NCBI GenBank assembly: GCA_963798855.1 | Contig: CAWCUU010000002.1 | Coordinates: 124,001 to 188,000, forward strand | Direction of reading: 5' to 3' | Origin: CAWCUU01 sp963798855 | GTDB lineage: Bacteria; Gemmatimonadota; Gemmatimonadetes; Longimicrobiales; RSA9 | DNA length: 64,000 nt | Shown: piece by piece, positions 1 through 8,312 of the stretch | How positions within the stretch are numbered: position 1 is the stretch's first letter | Layout of the letters: every line of letters starts with the position of its first letter | Position numbers and translations under genes: made by a program | The notes under the pieces: model-generated | Database searches by the model: none | What the model was told of the DNA's origin: nothing | Seen by the model: only the letters and a program-made list of their open reading frames with translations

Positions 1-56
1 CCGAGCGCGAGGAAGAGCGCGCTGATGACGACGATCGAAGGCGATGGCTTTGGCAT
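1..56 (-). CDS. N-terminus of an exported protein (partial)
   Basis: Reading leftward from an ATG at 54-56, eighteen codons are visible before the window ends. They give a short polar start (MPKPSPS) followed by a hydrophobic run (IVVISALFLALG), which is the beginning of a signal peptide or membrane anchor. A GGGAG ribosome-binding site lies at 63-67 on the minus strand, six bases from the ATG, which supports the start. The gene is divergent from the PadR gene at 208. A half copy of the PadR palindrome (ACGATATA, 91-98) sits where its promoter would be, so the two may be co-regulated. The function cannot be told from 18 residues. Confidence 0.55.
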   Translation of the reverse strand, partial: MPKPSPSIVVISALFLAL

Positions 57-138
57 GAGTCGCTCCCGGATCGTTGGCGATGCTACGGGCACGATATACC
101 TCGCCTCCGCGATGCGGAATGGAGTCGCGTCCATCACC

Positions 139-166
139 TTGACCGACCGGCCCGACGAACTATATC
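139..166 (+). promoter_or_regulatory. Putative sigma-70-type promoter of the padR gene
   Basis: TTGACC at 139-144 and TATATC at 161-166 are separated by 16 bases. The -10 box is the left half of the palindrome at 161-179, so a bound regulator would occlude the promoter. This was read by eye only. Confidence 0.45.
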
Positions 167-179
167 GTGAGACGATATA
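161..179. promoter_or_regulatory. Perfect palindrome, likely PadR operator
   Basis: TATATCGT-GAG-ACGATATA is a perfect 8-bp inverted repeat with a 3-base spacer, 28 bases upstream of the PadR-family start codon. PadR-type winged-helix dimers bind such AT-rich palindromes and usually repress their own promoter. One half site (ACGATATA) recurs at 91-98, in front of the divergent minus-strand gene. The symmetry is seen in the sequence; its assignment to this PadR protein is inference from position. Confidence 0.7.
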
Positions 180-207
180 GAGACGCGACCCTACCTCGAG
201 GCATCCG

Positions 208-567
208 ATGAGCAAGGCTGGCCGAGACCCCGAAGCGCTGCTGCCGCTCAGCGAGCCGGTGTTCCGGATCCTGCTCGCGCTCGCCGACCGGCCGCGGCAC
301 GGCTACGCGATCATGAGCGACGTCGAGGAACGGACGGGCGGTCGGCTGCGGCTTGGACCGGGCACCGTCTACGGCGCGATCAAGCGGCTGCGCGAGCAGG
401 GGGTCGTCGAGGAGGTGGAGGGCGTGGAGAGCGACGACGAGCGGCGTCGCTATTACGCCCTTACGTCGTTCGGGCGCACGGTGGCGGGTCTGGAGGCGCA
501 GCGGCTGGATGCGCTGCTCCGGACCGCGCGGATGAAGCGGCTGCTTCCGCTGCCGGGAACGCGGTGA
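208..567 (+). CDS. PadR family transcriptional regulator
   Basis: This is a 119-residue cytoplasmic DNA-binding protein of the short PadR-s1 type. Residues 15-90 form the PadR winged helix: the recognition region GPGTVYGAIKRLREQG is the diagnostic stretch, followed by a wing with DDERRRYYALTSFGR. PadR proteins are usually repressors released by small ligands. The ATG has a CGAGG ribosome-binding site six bases upstream. The last base of the stop codon is the first base of the ATG of the following membrane-protein gene (567), so the two are translationally coupled. The palindrome at 161-179 suggests autoregulation. In Acidobacteria and Gemmatimonadota such PadR genes usually sit beside ADOP-type permeases; here the partner is a DUF2723 protein. 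Confidence 0.9.
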   Translation: MSKAGRDPEALLPLSEPVFRILLALADRPRHGYAIMSDVEERTGGRLRLGPGTVYGAIKRLREQGVVEEVEGVESDDERRRYYALTSFGRTVAGLEAQRLDALLRTARMKRLLPLPGTR

Positions 568-2777
568 TGGACGGCGGCGAGCGCCGGAGCCGGGCGGAGC
601 GGATCTACGCGGTGTTGCTCCGGCTCTATCCGGGCGAATTCAGGGAGGAGTACGGTGCGCAGATGCTGCGCGCGTTCGCGGACTGGCGCCGGAGCGAGCG
701 GGAGTCGGGATCGGCGTCGTCGCGCTCGGTCTGGTGGGCGGCGCTGCTGGACCTGGGCCGCAGCGTACCGTCCGAGTGGTGGACCTCGTGGCGGAGCGGC
801 GTCGGCGCATCCGCCCGGTCGAAAGGCCCGGAGCGTCCACCCTACGGCCCGGCGGCGGTAGCCGGACTCGTGGTCCTCCTCCTTTACGTGGTGACGCTCG
901 CCCCCGGGATCGGCTTCTGGGATTCGGCCGAGTATACGACGGCCGCTCACACCCTTGGCATTCCGCACCCGCCGGGAAGCCCGCTGTTCGTGCTGGTCGC
1001 GCACGTGTGGGAGATGGCGACGTCGCCGCTCGGGCTGCCGGTGGCCGTGCGGGTGAACCTGCTCAGCGCGATTCTGTCGGCCGCGGCGCACGCGTGCTGG
1101 TTCCTGGTCGTGGATCGCATGCTGGCCGCGCGCACGAGCGACGTCTTCGTGCGGCGCTGCAGCGCCGCCGCGGCGGTGGCGCTGAGCGCGACGGCGTTCA
1201 CCGTCTGGAGCCAGTCGAACGTGAACGAGAAGGTCTACGCGATCTCCTTCTTCACGACCGCTCTCGTGAGCTGGCTGGTCCTGCGCTGGCGCGACACTCG
1301 CCGGATGCGGACGCTGGGTCTGATCCTGGCGATCCTGGTGGTTACGGCGACGAACCACCTGATGGGGGTGCTGGTCGGGCCGGCGCTCGCGCTCTTCGTG
1401 CTGCTGGTGGACCGGCGACTGCCGGTGCGGCCCCGCGCCTGGCTGGCGGCGGCCGGTATTGTCGCCATCGGGCTCACGCCGCAGTTCTTCCTGCCGATCC
1501 GCGCCGCGCAGCGCCCGATCCTGGACGAAGGTCAGCCCGAGTGTGCGTCGGCAACCGGCACCGTGGCGAGCGTCTACACCTGGGGCGGAGCCGGCTGCCC
1601 CGCGCTGTCGGCGGTGCTGAGGCGGGAGCAGTACGCGAAGCCGTCGATGCTGTCCGACCCGAACGATCCCGTACGGCCGCGCGGAGGGGCGCTGCTCGGT
1701 GCGCAGCTGCTCAACTACGGCCAGTACTTCGACTGGCAGTGGGCGAGGTCCGTCGCGGGATTCGACCCGCTGTTCGGCGGATTCCGGCCGGCCCTCGCGC
1801 TCATCGTCCTGCTGCTCGGGGCGATCGGCCTCCGAGCGCAGTGGCGCGCGGACCGCGACTCCGCGATCTACCTCGCCGTGCTGTTCGCGACGCTGTCGGC
1901 AGGTCTGGTGCTGTATCTGAACTTCAAGTACGGCTACTCGATCGCGCGGGGCCGTCATCCCGATGTGCTGATGCACGAGGTTCGGGAGCGCGACTACTTC
2001 TTCGTGATCGGCTTCAGCGTCTTCGGCCTCCTGGCCGGGATGGGGCTGGTCGACGTCTGGCTCCGCGCGGCGGATCGGCTGCGCTCGCGGTTGCCGAGGC
2101 CGCGCCTCGCCGCGGCGCCTCTGCTCGGCCTGGCGCTGCTTCCGCTGGCGTTGAACTGGACCTGGGCATCGAGGTCGGGGGATTACGCCGCGCGCGACTG
2201 GGCCTACAACGTGCTCATGAGCGTGGAGCCGTACGGCGTGCTGGTCACGAACGGCGACAACGACACGTTCCCGCTCTGGTACCTGCAGGAGGTGGAGGGC
2301 CTGCGGCAGGACGTCACCGTGCTGATCTCGAGCTACCTCGCCACGCCCTGGTACGTGAAGCAGATCCGCGATCTGACGAGGCCGTGCCCTCCCGGGGTCC
2401 GGGCGTCCGACCAGCCGAGCCGCATCGTGTGTCAGCGGCCGTTCCGCCCGGCCGACCTTCCTCTGGCGCTGCTCCAGGCCGGCGTCGGGAAGGGGATCCT
2501 CCCTCCGAAGGACACCATCGTGCCGCTCACGGACGCGCAGATCGACGACATCGCCGGCAGCTACATGGTGGCGCCCGAGGACCTGCCTTTCCGGGCTGGC
2601 GACGTCGCGACGATGATTCCGGCGGGCACCACGCTGCTCGCGTCGGACACGTTCGTCGCGGCCATCCTGAAGGCGACGATGGGGAATCGTCCCGTGCATT
2701 TCATGCCGGCGTCATCGGCTCTCACGACGCTCGGTCTATCGACTACACGGTCCGGGAGGGACTCACGCTCCGCGTGA
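567..2777 (+). CDS. DUF2723 membrane protein with N-terminal permease-prefix segment; frameshifted at its 3' end
   Basis: The frame encodes 736 residues from the ATG at 567; a GTG one codon upstream is possible. Residues 8-35 (LLRLYPGEFREEYGAQMLRA) match the short prefix found at the start of ADOP-type ABC permeases. From about residue 95 the protein is DUF2723: LAPGIGFWDSAEY and HPPGSPLF, then about ten membrane segments, then a soluble part (NGDNDTFPLWY). DUF2723 proteins are related to GT-C type glycosyltransferases such as TMEM260, so transfer from a lipid-linked sugar is possible but unproven here. The open frame stops early. Family-like sequence resumes in another frame at 2738 (IDYTVREGL) and then back in this frame by 2811, which implies two compensating indels. 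The gene is coupled to padR. Confidence 0.75.
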   Translation: MDGGERRSRAERIYAVLLRLYPGEFREEYGAQMLRAFADWRRSERESGSASSRSVWWAALLDLGRSVPSEWWTSWRSGVGASARSKGPERPPYGPAAVAGLVVLLLYVVTLAPGIGFWDSAEYTTAAHTLGIPHPPGSPLFVLVAHVWEMATSPLGLPVAVRVNLLSAILSAAAHACWFLVVDRMLAARTSDVFVRRCSAAAAVALSATAFTVWSQSNVNEKVYAISFFTTALVSWLVLRWRDTRRMRTLGLILAILVVTATNHLMGVLVGPALALFVLLVDRRLPVRPRAWLAAAGIVAIGLTPQFFLPIRAAQRPILDEGQPECASATGTVASVYTWGGAGCPALSAVLRREQYAKPSMLSDPNDPVRPRGGALLGAQLLNYGQYFDWQWARSVAGFDPLFGGFRPALALIVLLLGAIGLRAQWRADRDSAIYLAVLFATLSAGLVLYLNFKYGYSIARGRHPDVLMHEVRERDYFFVIGFSVFGLLAGMGLVDVWLRAADRLRSRLPRPRLAAAPLLGLALLPLALNWTWASRSGDYAARDWAYNVLMSVEPYGVLVTNGDNDTFPLWYLQEVEGLRQDVTVLISSYLATPWYVKQIRDLTRPCPPGVRASDQPSRIVCQRPFRPADLPLALLQAGVGKGILPPKDTIVPLTDAQIDDIAGSYMVAPEDLPFRAGDVATMIPAGTTLLASDTFVAAILKATMGNRPVHFMPASSALTTLGLSTTRSGRDSRSA

Positions 2778-3086
2778 ACGACGGACGCCGTCGCAACGGC
2801 GCGGTCGAGGGACATCGTGCCGCTCCCGCACAGCGGACTCTCGTCCGTGACCGGCTCCTACGTCGACCTGGAGCGGACCGACACGCTCGTCTGGCAGGTC
2901 TTCCTGCGGCGCGGCCGGATCCTGGACACGTCCGCGCCGTGGACCGATCCGGCCAACACGAGCATCCCAATGCAGTACGTCTACGCCAGCTATGCCGCGG
3001 CGCAGGGTCACGCGCTGCTCGGCGAGCGGGCCGAGGCGGACCGGCACCTGCGGCGGGCGGCGGCGTGGCAGGGGGTGATCGAGTAG
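2738..3086 (+). pseudogene. Out-of-frame 3' end of the DUF2723 gene
   Basis: After the frame breaks near 2736, the DUF2723-like motif IDYTVREGLTLRVNDG is read in the +2 frame from 2738 to about 2785. From 2811 to the stop at 3084-3086 the original frame resumes with DIVPLPHSG, a VTGSYVDLERTD segment and an alpha-helical C-terminus rich in Ala, Arg and Glu. This order is what an intact DUF2723 protein would show. The fragment is therefore the tail of the upstream gene and not an independent gene, although a GTG at 2817 could start an 89-residue product. It may be a true mutation or two indel errors in the assembly. Confidence 0.6.
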
Positions 3087-3145
3087 GGACCCGGCCGCCT
3101 CCACCGATCGAGCCGGAGAACCGGCGTAGCGGCATGTAGAGGGAC

Positions 3146-4311
3146 CTATCTCGCCACGCGGTACCGAACCACGTACGGAACATCCAGCGCGTCGTGCTCC
3201 ACGCCCCACGCGTCGTCGTCGCGGATGGCGAGGAGTGTGGCGGCCGCCGGACCGCTGACCCTGGCGCGCAGGTCGCCTCTCGCGTCGAGCACGAGCCATC
3301 GGGCCTCCGAAGCGTCCTGCCACAGCCGCAGCCAGGTGTTGCCTCCCTGCGCGACGACGATCGCGCGTACGAGCGGATAGTACTCGGGGATGGCGAGTCC
3401 CTCGGTGACCATGCGCTCGATCATCCGGCCGTCGATGCGCATGTGCTCGCCCATGCGCTGCCACCGGGCGCGGAACTCGCCCGTCACGCTGTCGCGCCAG
3501 GCGCGAGGGACCGGAACCGGCGTGGAGCGGAGGGTGGAGCGCATCACCGTGTCGCCCTTCAGGTTCACGCGATATACACCGGCTGTAACATCCTTCCGAT
3601 CGGCCGCGAGCGGGCGCATCACGACGGTGAGATTCCTCCCGTCCGGATCGAGCGCGTAGACGTCATCGCTCATGACCGGACGAATGAAGCAGGCCCTGAG
3701 CTTCTTCTCCGCGAACATCATGCAGCCACTACCGCCGTGGCCGTCGAGCCGGGCGAGCGTATCCGTCGCCTCTCCGTCTGCCCGATAGGCGATGAGCAGC
3801 ATCCGGGGCGTGTCAGGATCGGAATAGCCGTGGCCGCGGCGGGGATAACCGAGCACCCGCCCGTCGGCGAGGAGCCCGACGCTGATCGTCGAGATCGCAT
3901 CGCCGACGGGGGTCAGCCGCACCGAGCGGCCGGCTGTACCGTCCGGCGCGAACAGAACGAAGCGCTGCTGTTGCCGATCCAGGGCGACGAGCGTGTCGGC
4001 GCGCCAGCCCAGGCCCGACACCTCGAGAAACTCGCCGGGGCCGCCGCCGCGTCCACCGAGCGTGCGAAGTCGACGCTGCCGATTCTGACCTCGGGAACGA
4101 GTCGCCAGCGCTCAGGCGCCTGTGCGGCCGGGCGGCGGCCTGGAAAGCCCCGACCGCCCAGATTCGAGCCCGGCGCCGACGGACCCTGCCCTGCCAAGCC
4201 ACCCGGAATCAGCGCGAGCGGTATCAACAAGCCCCGCGTGATCCGGCACAGCCCTCGCGAGCGGGCCGCCCGCCGCGACCGTTCACCCTTCAAACTTCGC
4301 AACTCACGCAT
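3146..4311 (-). pseudogene. Broken six-bladed beta-propeller protein gene
   Basis: Two minus-strand frames together make one damaged gene. The 5' part (about 4311-4060) encodes an exported N-terminus with a hydrophobic LLIPLALIPGGLAG segment and then WRLVPEVRIGSVD, which is the usual opening of Gemmatimonadota six-bladed propellers. The next visible family motif, LRTLGGRGGGPGEF, lies immediately after it but in another frame. That frame continues through VSGLGWRADTLVALDRQQQRF to the stop at 3146. In intact relatives some 45-50 residues (the first blade) separate these motifs. The locus thus combines an internal deletion with a frame change. A 291-residue product starting at the GTG at 4021 is possible but would lack the signal peptide. 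The gene lies downstream of tesB on the same strand. Confidence 0.6.
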
Positions 4312-4356
4312 CTCACTTCACCCTTCACTCTTCGCACTTCACTCTTCACCCTTCAC
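4281..4356 (-). repeat. Degenerate GTGAAG-type short tandem repeat
   Basis: On the minus strand the units GTGAAGG, GTGAAGA, GTGAAGT, GCGAAGA, GTGAAGG and GTGAAGT follow one another, decaying into GATGCGTGAG and TTGAAGG. The array begins inside the last codons of tesB, supplies its stop codon, and ends in the first codons of the broken propeller gene. A related array lies after ridA (57255-57285). Confidence 0.7.
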
Positions 4357-5208
4357 TCGTATGACTCCTTCCTGCGCCACGGACGCGACCAGCTCCCCCT
4401 CCCGCGTGTGGAACTCGCCGCGCGCGAAGCCACGCGCGCCGTAGGCGGTCGGGCTCTCCATGCTGTAGAGCAGCCACTCGTCGACCCGGAACGGTCGGTG
4501 GAACCAGATGGAGTGGTCGAGGGTGGCGGCCATGACGTCCGGCTGGCGGAAGGAGATGCCGTGCGGTCGCAGCGCGGCGCCGAGCAGGCCGTAGTCGGAG
4601 GCGTAGGCGAGGACGGCCTGGTGGTGGAGCGGGTCGTCGTCCATCGGTCCGATCGCTCGCACCCAGATGTGACGCGCCGGTGAGCGCGGCCTGGGCTCGA
4701 ACGGGTCTTCGGGCTCGACGGGTCGGAAGTCGAGCGGCCGGTCCTGGGTCAGCACCGGTCGCAGCTCGGGCGGGATCCGGTCGATCATCCCGCGGATGAT
4801 GTCGAGCTCCGAGCGCAGCTCCTCCGGAGGCGGCACGTCGGGCATCCCCGTCTGGTGCTCGATGCCGGGCTCCGGAGCGTGGAAGGAGGCGGACATGTTG
4901 AAGATCGCGCGCCCCCGCTGGATCGCGGTGACCCGCCGGGTCGTGAAGCTCCGTCCGTCGCGCAGCCGGTCGACGAAGTAGACGACCGGCACGGTCAGGT
5001 CGCCGGGCAGGATGAAGTAGCCGTGCATCGAATGGCACGGCCGCTCCTCCTCGATCGTGTGGCGCGCGGCGACCAGCGCCTGCGCCAGCACCTGCCCGCC
5101 GAAGATGCGGCCGCTGCCGATGTCGCGGTTCTGGCCGCGATAGATGTTGTACTCGAGCGTCTCCAGCTCGAGCAGCGCGATCAGGTCGTCGATCGTGTAG
5201 CCGGCCAC
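4339..5208 (-). CDS. tesB: Acyl-CoA thioesterase II
   Basis: TesB hydrolyses acyl-CoA to free fatty acid and CoA in the cytoplasm. The protein is a double hot-dog of 289 residues. I chose the GTG at 5206-5208 because GAGGAG lies five bases upstream and the protein then opens with YTIDDLIALLELE as in the family; longer upstream starts add a tail with no family similarity. With this start the catalytic triad falls at Asp205 (YASDYGLLG), Thr229 (ATLDHSIWFH) and Gln279 (VASVAQEG), matching E. coli Asp204, Thr228 and Gln278. RIFGGQVLAQ and MHGYFILPG mark the first hot-dog. The last residues (VKGEE) are encoded by the GTGAAG repeat. Confidence 0.93.
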   Translation of the reverse strand: MAGYTIDDLIALLELETLEYNIYRGQNRDIGSGRIFGGQVLAQALVAARHTIEEERPCHSMHGYFILPGDLTVPVVYFVDRLRDGRSFTTRRVTAIQRGRAIFNMSASFHAPEPGIEHQTGMPDVPPPEELRSELDIIRGMIDRIPPELRPVLTQDRPLDFRPVEPEDPFEPRPRSPARHIWVRAIGPMDDDPLHHQAVLAYASDYGLLGAALRPHGISFRQPDVMAATLDHSIWFHRPFRVDEWLLYSMESPTAYGARGFARGEFHTREGELVASVAQEGVIRVKGEE

Positions 5209-5525
5209 GATGTCTCCTCGGTCGGTGTGCTCTCCCAGCCCAGCGAATATACGGCGCCGCCTCAGCGACCAGAAAACGGCATCACGCGGAGCCGCGAAAA
5301 ACGGACGAGACGCGAAAGGAAGGTGCGTCGAGTCGAAAGCAGCGGTCATCGCAGCCGGCCCCTCGAAGCCATCGAAGCGCATGGTCCACACCGCGTCAGC
5401 GCGTCTCGCACCGCGGGGCCGCCGCTCGCGTCGGCGGCGATCGCATCGCCGTGGGTTCCTGGCATCGTGGGGCAGCGGCCGCCGGGACGCGCCCGGCGCC
5501 GACACCCGGATCAGGAGATAGGATC
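5209..5525. other. Divergent intergenic region, no gene seen
   Basis: This 317-bp gap lies between tesB (minus) and a lipoprotein gene (plus). Open frames crossing it are Arg-rich shadow frames. An AT-rich TATATT on the minus strand (rc of 5246-5251) could be a -10 box for tesB, but I see no convincing -35. No repeat, RNA or attachment site was recognised. Confidence 0.5.
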
Positions 5526-6143
5526 ATGCTGAAGCGATCCGCGGCACCCGCGGTCGGGCTGGCGGCGGCGATCGCCGTGCTGGCGGGGCTCGCCGCGTGC
5601 GACCAGGCTCAGTCCACGGCCCCGGCGGCGAGGTCGCCCCGCGCGGATGTGGTGAGTCCACCGCAGTCGCACGGCGCGCTCGTGTTCACCGACGATCAGG
5701 CGGTCTACTTCTTCACGCTGGACACGGATCACGAGCTACTCAGCGCGCACCTGCCGCTCGACTTCTGCACGGGCGGCGGTCTGAACGTCGGGGCGCGCCT
5801 GGTCGTGGCGACGCCATCGCAGATCGAGCAGCGGCTGGTGAAGATCCAGGACGGGGACTCGGAGGTCGCGATCTATCACGCGACGTCCTTCGACGGCCTG
5901 AACGCCGATCTTTGCGGCTTCCTGCTCGGCCCCGACAAGGTGGCGGAGGGGACGGTGCGCCACACGCAGACGTTCACCAACGCGAGCTTCGCGGCGCACT
6001 GGGGCGGCGACGTCGAGGGCGCGGACGGCTCGTCGATGCACCTGAGCGAGACCTACCAGCTGACGGCCAGCGCGCTCGACCCGAACAACCCGGCCTACTG
6101 GTCGGAGAACGTCTCGAAGATCTTGCTGTCACCGCGCCCGTAG
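5526..6143 (+). CDS. Hypothetical lipoprotein
   Basis: This is a 205-residue exported protein. The start is the ATG at 5526, eight bases after an AGGAG (5513-5517), and not the in-frame GTG-type codons upstream. Residues 1-24 are a lipoprotein signal peptide ending in the lipobox LAAC with Cys25 as the acylation site. The mature part contains VFTDDQAVYFFTLDTDHEL and later HTQTFTNASFAAHWGGDVEG, with a predicted beta-rich character. I recognise no domain. It is followed by a hairpin terminator and then by a LytS/LytTR two-component pair on the same strand; no functional link is evident. Confidence 0.75.
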   Translation: MLKRSAAPAVGLAAAIAVLAGLAACDQAQSTAPAARSPRADVVSPPQSHGALVFTDDQAVYFFTLDTDHELLSAHLPLDFCTGGGLNVGARLVVATPSQIEQRLVKIQDGDSEVAIYHATSFDGLNADLCGFLLGPDKVAEGTVRHTQTFTNASFAAHWGGDVEGADGSSMHLSETYQLTASALDPNNPAYWSENVSKILLSPRP

Positions 6144-6152
6144 CCTCACGTT

Positions 6153-6183
6153 GGCCGGACGGGCAGTCCCGTCCGGCCTCGTC
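6153..6183 (+). terminator. Hairpin, possible terminator after lipoprotein gene
   Basis: GGCCGGACGGG (6153-6163) pairs perfectly with CCCGTCCGGCC (6168-6178) around a 4-base CAGT loop, nine bases after the stop codon. The following bases are only weakly T-rich, so intrinsic termination is uncertain. Confidence 0.5.
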
Positions 6184-6201
6184 CCCTGCACACGAAGCGC
6201 C

Positions 6202-7350
6202 ATGTCCGACCATCACGACCGAGAGCGCGACTGGGCCCGCCTGACGGCCTACGCCGTCGTCATCGCCGCGCTGCTGGGCGTCCTGGAGACGATCAAGGCG
6301 GTGCTCGTCGCGCCCGCCTCCGACCCGGGCTTCGGCTGGGGGCGCGCCGCCATCACGAACCTGCCGTGGTGGCTGTTGTGGGCGGCGCTCGTGCCGCTCG
6401 CGGTGGCGCTGAACGCGAGGCTGGAGCGGCGAGGCGCGGGGCGGCGGACCACGCTGGCGGTCAACGGCCTCGCCTCGGTGCTGGCCTCGCTCGCCCACCT
6501 GATCGTCTCCGCCGCAATCGTGCAGGCCGGATCCGCCTACAGGTTCCAGAGCTTCGGCACGACCGTGCGCGGCTTGCTGATCGGCTACTTCTTCACGGAC
6601 CTCGTGACCTACTGGGCGATCGTCGCCGCGTATACGACGTTCGCGTCGCGGCGGCGGCTTCGGGCACAGGAGGAGGAGAACCGGCGCCTCGAGCTACGGT
6701 CGGCCCGGCTCGAGGCGGAGCGGGCCAGGCTCGAGACGCAGATGACGGAGGCGCGGCTCGAGGCGCTGCGCATGGAGCTGAACCCGCACTTCCTGTTCAA
6801 CGCACTCAACGGCGTCTCGGCGCTCGCGGGACGAGGAGAGACCGATGCGGCGGTGCGGATGCTGGCGAAGCTGGGCGAGCTGCTGCGTCGCACGCTCGAT
6901 CAGGACCTCGAGCCGGAGCTGCCGCTGACCGAGGAGCTCGACCTGCTCGGCCTCTACCTCGACGTCGAGCGGGCCCGCTTCGGCTCTCGTCTGTCCACGC
7001 GCGTGCGCACGACCCCGGAAGCGGACGGGGCGCTCGTCCCCCGCTTCATCCTGCAGCCGCTCGTGGAGAACGCGATCCGGCATGGCGTCGCGGCCACCCG
7101 CGGTGACATCGAGATCGAGATCGAGGCGGCGGTCGGCGGGGCGCGCCTGGAGATCTCGGTCCGCGACACCGGGCCGGGCCCGCCCGAGAGCGCGAGCGAA
7201 GGCATCGGGCTGCGCAACACCCGGAGCCGACTCGCCACGCTGTACGGCGACGACGCGGAGCTGGAGATGTCGCGACGAGAGGAAGGGGGCACGGAGATCC
7301 GCCTGGCGCTGCCGCTCCGTCTGATGGAGGGCGTGCTTGTCGCCGGCTGA
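6202..7350 (+). CDS. LytS/YehU-type sensor histidine kinase
   Basis: This is a 382-residue membrane-bound kinase. About four hydrophobic segments occupy residues 10-150, followed by a coiled coil rich in Glu and Arg (about 155-190). Then comes the His_kinase domain (PF06580) with the phospho-acceptor His196 in ELNPHFLFNALNG and a HATPase_c domain with LVENAIRHG and DTGPG. This family autophosphorylates on the His of NPHFLFN and signals to LytTR response regulators. The ATG at 6202 is preferred to an upstream in-frame start inside the terminator hairpin. The 3' end overlaps the next gene by 14 bases, so kinase and regulator are co-translated. Confidence 0.93.
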   Translation: MSDHHDRERDWARLTAYAVVIAALLGVLETIKAVLVAPASDPGFGWGRAAITNLPWWLLWAALVPLAVALNARLERRGAGRRTTLAVNGLASVLASLAHLIVSAAIVQAGSAYRFQSFGTTVRGLLIGYFFTDLVTYWAIVAAYTTFASRRRLRAQEEENRRLELRSARLEAERARLETQMTEARLEALRMELNPHFLFNALNGVSALAGRGETDAAVRMLAKLGELLRRTLDQDLEPELPLTEELDLLGLYLDVERARFGSRLSTRVRTTPEADGALVPRFILQPLVENAIRHGVAATRGDIEIEIEAAVGGARLEISVRDTGPGPPESASEGIGLRNTRSRLATLYGDDAELEMSRREEGGTEIRLALPLRLMEGVLVAG

Positions 7351-8113
7351 GCCGCGTCTCCGCGCGCTGATCGTGGACGACGAGCCGCTCGCCCGCGACT
7401 TCGTGCGCCGCGCGGCCACGTCACTGCCCGGTATCGAGGTCGTCGGGGAGTGCGCCGACGGCGCAACCGCCGTCGAGGCGATAGCCGACCTTCGACCCGA
7501 CCTGGTACTGCTGGACGTGCAGATGCCGGAGGTCGGCGGCTTCGACGTCATCGAGCAGGTGGGCGCCGACGCGATGCCGGAAGTCGTCTTCGTAACCGCC
7601 CACGACCAATACGTGCTGCGCGCGTTCGAGGTGCACGCGCTGGACTACGTCCTGAAACCGTTCGACCCGGAGCGCCTGCGCTCCGCGATCGAGCACGCCC
7701 GCGCGCGCATCGAGGCCGGCCGCGGCTCGGCGCTACGCGAGCGGCTGACGACTCTGCTCGACGAGATCGCGCAGGACCGCACCCGCTTCGCCACGCGCGT
7801 CACGATTCACGACGGCGACCGGATCCACTTCGTCGCTCTCGACGACGTCGCCTGGATCGAGGCCGCCGGCAACTACGTGCGGCTGCACACCGAAGACGGC
7901 TCGCACCTGCTCCGCCACTCGCTGAAAGGGCTGCACCGAAGGCTGGACCCGGCCGTGTTCGTCCGGATCCACCGCTCGGCGATCGTGAACATCGGCCGCG
8001 TGGCCGAGGTCCGCAGCTGGTTCGGCGGCGACTACCTCGCCGTGCTGCAGAGCGGGGAGCAACTGAGGGTGAGCCGGACCTACCGCGACGAGCTGCTGCA
8101 GATGCTGCGGTAG
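7337..8113 (+). CDS. LytTR-family response regulator
   Basis: This is a 258-residue transcription factor. Residues 8-125 are a receiver domain with acidic pocket Asp14/Asp15, phospho-acceptor Asp60 (LVLLDVQMP), a TAHDQY switch region and a Lys in YVLKPFDP. Residues 155-255 are a LytTR DNA-binding domain (AAGNYVRLHTEDGSHLLRHS, then VRIHRSAIVN). LytTR proteins bind direct repeats upstream of their targets. The start is TTG at 7337, supported by GGAGG at 7326-7330 six bases upstream; no ATG fits this frame. The gene overlaps the cognate kinase gene. Targets are unknown, and the riboswitch-controlled gene downstream is one candidate. Confidence 0.93.
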   Translation: MSPAEPRLRALIVDDEPLARDFVRRAATSLPGIEVVGECADGATAVEAIADLRPDLVLLDVQMPEVGGFDVIEQVGADAMPEVVFVTAHDQYVLRAFEVHALDYVLKPFDPERLRSAIEHARARIEAGRGSALRERLTTLLDEIAQDRTRFATRVTIHDGDRIHFVALDDVAWIEAAGNYVRLHTEDGSHLLRHSLKGLHRRLDPAVFVRIHRSAIVNIGRVAEVRSWFGGDYLAVLQSGEQLRVSRTYRDELLQMLR

Positions 8114-8312
8114 GGCGGTCGACCTCCACCGCCAAGAACAGCGCATCACGCGGCTCTCCGTTCCCTCTGCGGCTTCGCGTGAGATCCGGAGTCGGAGGGC
8201 GCCACGCAGCCTCCGGTGGCGCCGGCGTGTGACGTTTCCGCGCCTCCGTCGTCATCTCTCGTGAAGTTCAGACACGGGCGCGTCTCTCCCAAGCCCGGAT
8301 CGTCGGTAGGAA

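Noticed and set aside
8114..8140. GGCGGT/ACCGCC hairpin as terminator of the LytTR gene
   Set aside because: The stem is six base pairs, the loop is eight bases and no T tract follows, so it is too weak to call.
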